Below are positions 8,299 through 14,324 of a stretch of DNA of 20,924 bases, one piece after another; positions within the stretch are counted from its first letter, which is position 1; each line of letters begins with the position of its first letter. A program made the position numbers and the translations under genes. Location of the stretch: NCBI GenBank assembly GCA_035575235.1, contig DATLYA010000132.1:1-20924 (forward strand), in the 5' to 3' direction. Source of the stretch: SYOC01 sp035575235 (GTDB lineage: Bacteria; Desulfobacterota; Binatia; Bin18). The notes under the pieces are model-generated. The model worked only from the letters and a program-made list of their open reading frames with translations, did no database searches and was not told the DNA's origin.

Positions 8299-8328
8299 TT
8301 GACAAGAATTCAGCGTTTATGCTAGAGG
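8299..8328 (+). promoter_or_regulatory. Candidate sigma70-type promoter before the lasso precursors
   Basis: The 141-base gap after the C gene contains a perfect -35 hexamer TTGACA (8299-8304). Downstream is TATGCTAGAGG. Reading TAGAGG (8323-8328) as -10 gives an 18-base spacer and an extended -10 TG directly in front. Reading TATGCT (8318-8323) gives a better hexamer but only a 13-base spacer. A separate promoter here would let the precursor peptides be made in excess over the enzymes, as is common in lasso clusters. No terminator is visible between C and the precursors, so read-through is also possible. Confidence 0.4.
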
Positions 8329-8374
8329 TGAAAAACTTACTTACCAGGGCTGTTCTCGGAAAGGAAAGAGTAAG

Positions 8375-8539
8375 ATGAAAAAAACCTATGAAACGCCGAA
8401 ACTTATCGTTCACGGTACGGTAGAGGAGATCACCCAAGCTTTTGGCGCTGCGACAGCTGCTGACACCATTATCTATGGAAGTTTCAGCTTCCCAGGCAAC
8501 GGCGGTTCGCAGGATGGTATCGTCGTTCCTAAACCATAA
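8375..8539 (+). CDS. Lasso peptide precursor A1
   Basis: A 54-residue precursor. The leader begins MKKTYETPKLIVHGTVEEIT and matches the lasso leader pattern Y-x2-P-x-L-x3-G-x5-T-x exactly (Tyr5, Pro8, Leu10, Gly14, Thr20). Cleavage is predicted after Gln21, one residue past the conserved penultimate Thr. The core then starts with AFGAATAAD: Ala1 would be joined to the side chain of Asp9 to form a nine-residue ring. TIIYGSFSF follows, then PGNGGSQDGIVVPKP. The core spans 8438-8536 (33 residues), long for a lasso peptide. No cysteines, so class II. GGAAAG upstream serves as ribosome-binding site. It lies directly downstream of B1-B2-C and upstream of the kinase. The ring and cleavage site are predictions. 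The gene itself is well supported by its paralogue 193 bases downstream. Confidence 0.92.
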   Translation: MKKTYETPKLIVHGTVEEITQAFGAATAADTIIYGSFSFPGNGGSQDGIVVPKP

Positions 8540-8567
8540 AGGCGTTCTTAGAAAAGGAGAGGGCGGT

Positions 8568-8735
8568 ATGAAGAAAACTTATGAGACGCCGAGACTCATC
8601 GTCCACGGCGCGATAGAGGAAATGACCCAAGCCCTTGGTAGTGCATCGGCGAATGACGCCATCATTTGGGGCAGTTTTTCTTTCGATCCTCCCCTTATTA
8701 GTGGTTCGCGGGATCTCATTATTCGTCGTGGTTGA
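8568..8735 (+). CDS. Lasso peptide precursor A2
   Basis: A 55-residue paralogue of A1, starting MKKTYETPRLIVHGAIEEMT. The leader is identical to that of A1 at 17 of 21 positions and carries all motif residues (Tyr5, Pro8, Leu10, Gly14, Thr20). The predicted core (8631-8732, 34 residues) begins ALGSASAND, giving an Ala1-Asp9 ring, then AIIWGSFSF, then the divergent DPPLISGSRDLIIRRG. AGGAG at 8555-8559 sits eight bases before the ATG, a stronger site than that of A1. The same frame is open upstream to 8442, but that part lies inside A1 out of frame and shows no leader pattern, so the ATG at 8568 is the start. The kinase gene begins 19 bases after the stop. The last residue is Gly, not Ser. Confidence 0.92.
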   Translation: MKKTYETPRLIVHGAIEEMTQALGSASANDAIIWGSFSFDPPLISGSRDLIIRRG

Positions 8736-8754
8736 AGATGAGGAGCACTGACGA

Positions 8755-9627
8755 TTGTTTTATTATACAGCCTATGGGTTAGGCATTCACTCCGAACTTC
8801 CTTGCCCAGAACTGTCGCCCGGTGAACAAATTTCACCTGACATCGTTATCCAGGTACGGAAACTCGACAGCCTGGAGCAGCTCACTCCCTCAAATGGCGC
8901 TTGTTTTCTAGGGGAGACCCCGGGCGTCGGGACGTTTCTTGTCCAAAATGGCAATGAAATCATCATCGACCCCGCCCCAGGGGTCGATGACTCCCTCCTC
9001 CGAACTATAATACTAGGACCAATTCTGGCCGTCTTGCTACGGCAACGCGGTCTTGCCGTTTTGCACGCCAGCGGCGTCGCAACAAGCAACCACGCTATTG
9101 CGTTCCTCGGTCAATCGGGATGGGGAAAATCGACCCTTGCGGGAGCCCTCTATGAGCGAGGGTATAGCGTAATTACTGATGACGTGATGGCTGTGCGTGT
9201 TGACGACAGTTACCCCCATGTTCTTCCTGGTTATCCTTCTATCAAGCTTTTTCCCGATACCGCAACTTTTTTGGGATGCGACGGTAGTGCTACACACTTA
9301 GTACATTCTCAAACAGAAAAACGTGCGCACAGTGCGACGTTGCGATTTCCTGACAAACCTTTTCCTCTGCAGCGGATGTATGTGCTGGCTTTTGGTGAAT
9401 GCAATAAGATTACGCCTCTGCAGCCTCGGGAAGTTTTCATGGAGCTGGTACGGAACTCTCGTGCGGCAAGCTTGCTGAAAGATGTAGATTCTCTCAACGC
9501 GCATCTGCATCAATGCGCCCGACTTGCGGCGGAAGTGCCAGTTTTTCGTTTACAGCGACGGCCTGCCCTCTCTGCTCTGCCCGACGTCGTGAGGTTGATA
9601 GAAGAAGATCTCGCCGGTAACGTTTAA
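8755..9627 (+). CDS. HPr-kinase-like lasso tailoring kinase (K)
   Basis: A 290-residue protein of the HPr serine kinase fold. Related proteins in lasso clusters (ThcK; the paeninodin kinase) phosphorylate the precursor, in characterised cases on a C-terminal Ser. It opens with YGLGIHSELPCPEL, typical of these HprK-related proteins, and has HASG (~104-107), the P-loop GQSGWGKST (~119-127), the Asp pair TDDVMAV (~141-147) and PGYPSIKLFPD (~158-168). It lacks the N-terminal domain of true HprK. The start is a TTG with GAGGAG (8740-8745) at nine bases. A nearby ATG at 8738 is in another frame. It directly follows A2, so it is probably cotranscribed with the precursors. Related kinases without a known peptide occur near exosortase loci (HPr-rel-A type), but here precursors are present. 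Substrate residue unknown, because neither core ends in Ser. Confidence 0.85.
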   Translation: MFYYTAYGLGIHSELPCPELSPGEQISPDIVIQVRKLDSLEQLTPSNGACFLGETPGVGTFLVQNGNEIIIDPAPGVDDSLLRTIILGPILAVLLRQRGLAVLHASGVATSNHAIAFLGQSGWGKSTLAGALYERGYSVITDDVMAVRVDDSYPHVLPGYPSIKLFPDTATFLGCDGSATHLVHSQTEKRAHSATLRFPDKPFPLQRMYVLAFGECNKITPLQPREVFMELVRNSRAASLLKDVDSLNAHLHQCARLAAEVPVFRLQRRPALSALPDVVRLIEEDLAGNV

Positions 9628-9715
9628 TCATATAGAGACAAGGGTCAGTATAGTCCAAACCAATCCGATGCTGAATTAGACCACGGGATGTTCATACACT
9701 TTAGCATCCCATGTG

Positions 9716-9775
9716 GAATCTCCCCTAGCCCCCCTTTGAGAAAGGGGGCCGCGCGCAGCGTGGGGGGATTTGAGT
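9716..9775. repeat. C-run/G-run palindromic intergenic repeat
   Basis: Between the kinase and the ABC exporter there is AATCTCCCCTAGCC, then CCCCCTTT-GAG-AAAGGGGG (stem 9730-9737 / 9741-9748, three-base loop), then a spacer and GGGGGGATTTGA, which partly complements the outer left arm. It is a dispersed, REP/MITE-like element of a kind seen in many environmental genomes. The inner stem is strong, but no T-run follows, so it is not a typical intrinsic terminator, though it may still weaken read-through from the precursors and kinase into the exporter. Confidence 0.65.
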
Positions 9776-9786
9776 CAGGGACCGTG

Positions 9787-9809
9787 CCAATCACGCCTCG
9801 TGTGATTGG
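9787..9809 (+). promoter_or_regulatory. Perfect 8-bp inverted repeat just before the ABC exporter
   Basis: CCAATCAC (9787-9794) and GTGATTGG (9802-9809) are perfect inverted complements around a seven-base centre, 12 bases before the ATG at 9822. It could be an operator-like dyad or an RNA hairpin near the ribosome-binding region of the exporter. The sequence gives no way to choose between these, and no regulator gene is nearby. Confidence 0.35.
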
Positions 9810-9821
9810 GCGCTGAGGCAG

Positions 9822-11801
9822 ATGCTCTGCATCCTGTCAACATCGCCAAAAGGCTCGGTAGCAGTTCCTGGACAGGCTATCCGCCGAAAATTCACTGACA
9901 CAGAGGGATGGAAAGGCTTGACTGCTAAGCTGCGCCGCTTTGCGACTCAGTTATCATACGCGCTGCAGACGTTGCGCCTGATTTGGCGTGCAGCCCGGAA
10001 GTGGACGCTAGTGTGGCTTATCCTCCTCTGTATTCAAGGTGTATTACCTGCTGCTCTTGTTTACCTATCGCGTTCGTTAGTCGATAACTTAGCCGCCGCC
10101 ATAGGGACTGGTTGGGCTTGGGAGAATCTCCAGCCGGCTGCGTTTCCGGCGGCCTTGATGATTGGAATAGTAGTGCTGATAGAACTCACCCAAAGCGTGA
10201 GTGGCTGGATCCGCACTGCGCAAGCGGAACTAATCCGGGATTATCTCAGTACTCTAGTGCACGAGAAATCTGTTGCGGTTGATCTCGCCTTCTACGAATC
10301 TCCTGAATATCACGATCATCTGGAGCGAGCGCGCAACGATTTGAGCAACCGTCCATTAACGTTACTTGAAAATGTGGGCAGCCTGCTGCAAAACTTGATC
10401 ACTCTGTTCGCCATGGCGACGCTGCTCATCCCTTACGGAGTCTGGCTTCCCTGTGTCCTCTTTGTGAGTACGGTCCCAACATTCTACGTGGTCATGCATT
10501 TCAACCGACGGTACCATCGTTGGTGGGAATGCACGACGCCTGACCGACGTCGTGCGCAATACTACGATATGATGCTCACCCATAGTGCAGTCGCGGCGGA
10601 GTTGCGCTTATTTGATTTGGGTCCTTATTTTCAGTCGGCGTATCAAACGCTGCGGAAGCAGATGCGTGCTGAACGGCTGAAGTTAATCAGAAACCAGACC
10701 CTGGCGCGACTGGGCGCGGGTCTGGCTGGGGTGTGCATTTCGGGTATAGCCGTAGCCTGGATGTTTTGGCGCTCCCTCCAGGGAAGAGCCACGCCAGGCG
10801 ATCTGGCCCTGTTTTACCAGGCTTTTCAGCGAGGGCAAGGGTTCCTTCGTTCTCTGTTAGAGAATATCGGCCAGATTTACACCGACTCGCTCTTTCTCGG
10901 CAATCTCTTCGAGTTTTTACAATTGCAGCCACAGGTAAGAGATCCGCTTTCTCCTGTCGCTCCGCTGCCGCTCCTGCGGGAAGGAATTTGCTTTCAACAT
11001 GTTGCTTTTCGCTATCCAGGAAGCGAGCGCCGGGTGTTGCAGGATTTTAATTTGACTATTCCCGCCGGCCAGATCGTCGCCATCGTCGGCGCGAACGGCG
11101 CTGGGAAAAGCACCTTACTGAAGCTGCTGTGTCGCTTCTATGATCCTGAGGCTGGTCTCATTACGCTAGACGGGAGCGATATTCGCGACGTATCCTTGCA
11201 GCACTTGCGTCGGATGATGACCGTGCTTTTTCAGTGGCCTGTGCCCTACCAGGCGACGGCAGCTCAGAATATTGCTTTTGGCGATCTTGCGGCAGCGCGA
11301 GAAATGGCCGAACTAGAGATGGCCGCCCGCAGCGCCGGGGCTCATGAAGTCATTACCGGTTTACCCCGAGGATACGACACTTTATTAGGGAAGTGGTTCG
11401 CTAATGGGGTTGAACTCAGCATAGGGGAGTGGCAGCGGTTGGCCTTAGCGCGGGCTTTTTTTCGGCGAGCGCCGATCCTTATCTTAGATGAGCCGACGAG
11501 CGCCTTGGATTCCTGGGCGGAAGCAGACTGGTTTGATCGCTTCCGCGCTCTCGCCAATGGGCGAACGGCGATCATCATCACCCATCGTTTCACCATTGCC
11601 CGGCGCGCCGACATGATTCATGTGATGGATGCAGGTCGGATTGTGGAATCAGGGAACCATGAAGAGTTGTTGGCGCGGGGCGGATTGTACGCCCAATCCT
11701 GGACTGCACAGGGGCAAGGACAATCGCTGCCCGTCGAACAACTATCAGCTCTGGCTACGAGCGCTGGGGCCCTATTAAACGGCGGAACTGTGACGCCCTG
11801 A
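9822..11801 (+). CDS. Lasso peptide ABC exporter/immunity protein (D)
   Basis: An inner-membrane ABC exporter with fused membrane and ATPase domains, predicted to pump the mature lasso peptide out and so give self-immunity. Hydrophobic segments at ~62-85, ~108-128, ~190-225 and ~297-315 form the membrane domain. The ATPase domain has Walker A GANGAGKST (~423-431), Q-loop LFQWPVPYQ (~469-477), signature LSIGEWQ (~532-538, a variant of LSGGQ), Walker B ILILDEPTSALD (~552-563) and the His of ITHR (~588). The first ~30 residues do not resemble the family. A TTG at 9918, preceded by AGAGGGA, would give a 627-residue protein and is a plausible alternative start. It follows the kinase after a repeat-filled gap and is followed by the nucleotidyltransferase 32 bases downstream. 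The position in the cluster makes the lasso role likely. No C39 peptidase domain is present. Confidence 0.9.
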   Translation: MLCILSTSPKGSVAVPGQAIRRKFTDTEGWKGLTAKLRRFATQLSYALQTLRLIWRAARKWTLVWLILLCIQGVLPAALVYLSRSLVDNLAAAIGTGWAWENLQPAAFPAALMIGIVVLIELTQSVSGWIRTAQAELIRDYLSTLVHEKSVAVDLAFYESPEYHDHLERARNDLSNRPLTLLENVGSLLQNLITLFAMATLLIPYGVWLPCVLFVSTVPTFYVVMHFNRRYHRWWECTTPDRRRAQYYDMMLTHSAVAAELRLFDLGPYFQSAYQTLRKQMRAERLKLIRNQTLARLGAGLAGVCISGIAVAWMFWRSLQGRATPGDLALFYQAFQRGQGFLRSLLENIGQIYTDSLFLGNLFEFLQLQPQVRDPLSPVAPLPLLREGICFQHVAFRYPGSERRVLQDFNLTIPAGQIVAIVGANGAGKSTLLKLLCRFYDPEAGLITLDGSDIRDVSLQHLRRMMTVLFQWPVPYQATAAQNIAFGDLAAAREMAELEMAARSAGAHEVITGLPRGYDTLLGKWFANGVELSIGEWQRLALARAFFRRAPILILDEPTSALDSWAEADWFDRFRALANGRTAIIITHRFTIARRADMIHVMDAGRIVESGNHEELLARGGLYAQSWTAQGQGQSLPVEQLSALATSAGALLNGGTVTP

Positions 11802-11833
11802 AACGAGGAGAAATTATATAGATTGATTGTTTT

Positions 11834-13117
11834 ATGAATCCAAAGTTGCTTCCCCTCATTCCCTCCCATAGGCGTCCGGAAGCCGAGCTGCTGCTCTGCT
11901 GTGGTCGGGCTCACATGGAACCTTTGATGGCTCAGCGGATCAGGCAACTAGTGCAGGAGAGGGTTGACTGGAACTATCTCATCCAGATGGCGTTTTACCA
12001 TGGAATGACTCCACTCTTGTTCTGGAACCTGAGTCAATTTTGTCCCGATAACATTCCCCAACCGATTTTGAGCCAACTCAAGGCCTCCTCCAATGCCGTT
12101 GCCAGGTGGAACCTGTCTTTAACTAGAGAATTACTCAAACTACTGAATCTGTTTCGAGACCTGGGACTTCGTGCAATTCCATTCAAAGGGCCAGTGCTTA
12201 CCGCTGCTGCTTACGGAAATCTGGCGTTACGATACTTTGACGATCTGGACATCCTCTTGCCGCGAGAGGATATCTTGGAAGCCAAGAAAGCGCTCCTGCT
12301 GCAGGGATATCGACCGAAGCTTCAATTGACTGCCGGCCAGGAAACAGTCTACTTACGGTCACACCATGATTATAAATTCATCCGCGCCAATGATGGATGT
12401 ACTGTCGAACTCCAGTGGGGAGTGACACAATGGGCTTTCGCGTTTCCGTTTGATTTTGACGACATGTGGGAGCGTCGTGAGATAGTTTCTCTTGCCGGCG
12501 TTGCCGTACCCAACCTCCCGCTTGAAGACTTACTCTTGATCCTGTGCGTGCATGGAGCCAAGCATCGCTGGGAACAACTCAAGTGGATCTGTGACATTGC
12601 TGAACTCATCGCCGCCTATGGGCAGAGGATTGATTGGGGTCGACTCACAGGTCAAGCTCGCGCGCTCGGCGGTGAGCGCATGCTGTTGCTGGGGTTATTT
12701 CTAGCGCACGATCTTCTTAGCGCAGTTCTCCCGGAAGAAGTTCTAAAAAAAATACACAACGATCCTCAGGTCAAACTGCTCGCCGGCCAGGTGGGCGAGC
12801 GGCTTTTCTGCGAAGCTTCTCCTCCTGCTAGATTATGTGACGAACCGCCCTTTTTTTATTGGAAGGTGAGAGAACATTGGCGGGATAAGTTGGCGCTCTG
12901 GTGGAGATATTTCCCTGAGTATTTCTTCAGGATGATTGTTCCGAACGAGAGAGATCGGGAGTTTTGGCTGTTGCCTTCATTACCGCCTGGCGGCTATTAC
13001 CTCATTCGGCCCGTGCGCTTGATCGGAGAATACCTGCCGGATTTCCTCCGACGTCCCTTAACATTGCGTAAAGGCGATAGAACACAAGGGCGAGACGACC
13101 GTCCCCTCTCATCATGA
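11834..13117 (+). CDS. PF14907-type nucleotidyltransferase (N)
   Basis: A 427-residue protein of the NTP_transf_5 (PF14907) family. Key features are FKGPVLTAAAYGNLALRYFD (~117-136) running into DLDILLPRED (~137-146), the nucleotidyltransferase metal-binding Asp-x-Asp region, then VELQWGV and ILCVHGAKHRWEQLKWICD. Members often accompany lasso clusters that also carry an HPr-like kinase, as well as kinase/PqqD sets near exosortase loci. Their exact reaction is not established to my knowledge. Nucleotidyl transfer to the peptide is an inference. GAGGAG at 11805-11810 lies 23 bases before the ATG at 11834, which is too far for normal use. An in-frame ATT at 11822 is closer, so the true start is uncertain. 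The last four bases (ATGA) overlap the start of the FemAB-like gene. Confidence 0.85.
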   Translation: MNPKLLPLIPSHRRPEAELLLCCGRAHMEPLMAQRIRQLVQERVDWNYLIQMAFYHGMTPLLFWNLSQFCPDNIPQPILSQLKASSNAVARWNLSLTRELLKLLNLFRDLGLRAIPFKGPVLTAAAYGNLALRYFDDLDILLPREDILEAKKALLLQGYRPKLQLTAGQETVYLRSHHDYKFIRANDGCTVELQWGVTQWAFAFPFDFDDMWERREIVSLAGVAVPNLPLEDLLLILCVHGAKHRWEQLKWICDIAELIAAYGQRIDWGRLTGQARALGGERMLLLGLFLAHDLLSAVLPEEVLKKIHNDPQVKLLAGQVGERLFCEASPPARLCDEPPFFYWKVREHWRDKLALWWRYFPEYFFRMIVPNERDREFWLLPSLPPGGYYLIRPVRLIGEYLPDFLRRPLTLRKGDRTQGRDDRPLSS

Positions 13118-14229
13118 CGACTGATCAGGCCTCCATTATTACGAAGTCCTTTATGAATAATATGATCAACGCTGAGAGTTCGGCACAAGTAACGATTCAC
13201 CGCATGGCGTGGAACAATGCTCAAGAAGAGGAGGCTTGGGATCGCTTCGTCCGCTCTTCACCTGATGGCACCGTATTTCATTTATGCGCCTGGAAACGGG
13301 CGGTTGAAAAAGCGTATCGGCTAACGCCACATTATTTGATGGCGCGGAGAGGGGATGAAATCTGCGCCGTACTGCCGCTCTTTGAGGTGAAAGGTCTACT
13401 TTCCGGACATGTCTTGGTGTCCGTTACCTATGGGGTGTACGGCGGACTGTGTGGCTCTGATATCGGCGCTCGTAAGGCGCTTCTCGAGGAAGCCCAGAAA
13501 CTGGCTTTCCACCTGAGGGTCCGATACGTAGAACTCCGTCACTTGCATGATCCAGAGCCGGACCTGCCGGCTAAATCTCTGTACGTAGCGTTTACTAAGC
13601 CGCTTGATCCGGATCCGGAAGTGAATTTTGCTGCGATTCCACGTAAACAGCGTCGCATGGTGCGTCAAGGAATGAAAAATGGCCTGGAGGCGCGACAAGG
13701 ATGGGAACATCTTGAGCAGTTTTATGACGTCTTTGTCGTAAATAAACGAAGATTGGGCTCCCCCGCCTTTCCCCTGCAACAGTTTGAAGCGGTCCGCGAT
13801 TATTTTGGTCAAGAAGCGGAGCTTCTAACTATTTGGCATGAGAAACGTCTGGTTGCAGGCGTTATTTCGTTCTTCTATGAAGATCGTGTCATGCCTTACT
13901 ATGGCGCTTCGCTGCCCGAAGCCTTCTCTCTTGCTGTTAATGATTTTATGTACTGGGAGCTGATGCGAGAGGCGTGTCTGGCTGGATATAAAGTCTTCGA
14001 TTTTGGTCGGAGCCGCGAGGGAACCGGGTCGTATGACTTCAAGCGTCACTGGGGGTTCGAGCCCAGGCCGCTAGCCTACCAATATCTTCTAGTAAACGGT
14101 GCAGCAATTCCTGACATTAACCCTGGAAATCCTCGTCTACAAATGTTCATCGAAACCTGGAAGCGCCTGCCGATTCCAGTGGCGAAGTGGATAGGGCCGG
14201 CGTTAACCCGTTGGCTTCCTCTTGATTAA
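13114..14229 (+). CDS. FemAB-like GNAT protein of the XrtA/PEP-CTERM system (TIGR03019-like)
   Basis: A 371-residue protein with the paired acyltransferase-like domains of the FemAB/GNAT superfamily. Members of this subgroup occur in exopolysaccharide loci with exosortase-linked systems. They are thought to attach amino acid or acyl groups to a cell-surface substrate, but the reaction is not defined. Diagnostic blocks are IPRKQRRMVRQGMKNGLE (~175-192), NKRRLGSPAFP (~210-220) and the C-terminal DFGRSREGTGSYDFKRHWGF (~296-315). The ATG overlaps the stop of the nucleotidyltransferase gene (ATGA). Internal ATGs at 13153 and 13165 would also give plausible proteins. The gene belongs by family to the polysaccharide locus, yet it is translationally coupled to a lasso-associated gene, so a role on the lasso peptide cannot be excluded. 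Confidence 0.88.
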   Translation: MTTDQASIITKSFMNNMINAESSAQVTIHRMAWNNAQEEEAWDRFVRSSPDGTVFHLCAWKRAVEKAYRLTPHYLMARRGDEICAVLPLFEVKGLLSGHVLVSVTYGVYGGLCGSDIGARKALLEEAQKLAFHLRVRYVELRHLHDPEPDLPAKSLYVAFTKPLDPDPEVNFAAIPRKQRRMVRQGMKNGLEARQGWEHLEQFYDVFVVNKRRLGSPAFPLQQFEAVRDYFGQEAELLTIWHEKRLVAGVISFFYEDRVMPYYGASLPEAFSLAVNDFMYWELMREACLAGYKVFDFGRSREGTGSYDFKRHWGFEPRPLAYQYLLVNGAAIPDINPGNPRLQMFIETWKRLPIPVAKWIGPALTRWLPLD

Positions 14230-14324
14230 GTAAAGACTGAGCAGTATGTTGTTGGGCTCGGTAAGCGCACATCTTATCGACAGAAAGCCTCCCTACGGTT
14301 TCCTTGATGTGAGCAGGAATTTTC

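Larger units (their letters stand above)
8352..8735 (+). repeat. Tandem duplication of the precursor unit (~193 bp)
   Basis: Two direct copies lie end to end. Each begins with GTTCT (8352 and 8544), continues through a purine-rich ribosome-binding region, and then the precursor gene (ATG at 8375 and 8568, 193 bases apart). Identity is high through the leader, moderate through the ring, high again over the GSFSF block and nearly absent in the last ~45 coding bases. Duplication of the ribosome-binding region together with the gene shows that a whole translational unit was copied. Confidence 0.8.

Noticed and set aside
8442..8567. Upstream open extension of the A2 frame, giving a 97-residue protein
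   Set aside because: It overlaps A1 in another frame, has no leader-like features, and the ATG at 8568 has a strong ribosome-binding site and a paralogous start in A1.
8755..9627. True HPr kinase/phosphorylase of carbon catabolite control
   Set aside because: The regulatory N-terminal domain is missing, no HPr or PTS gene is nearby, and the opening YGLGIHSELPCPEL is typical of HprK-related kinases of peptide clusters.
9730..9748. Intrinsic terminator after the kinase gene
   Set aside because: The hairpin is strong but has no following T-run, and the outer arms identify it as a dispersed palindromic repeat.
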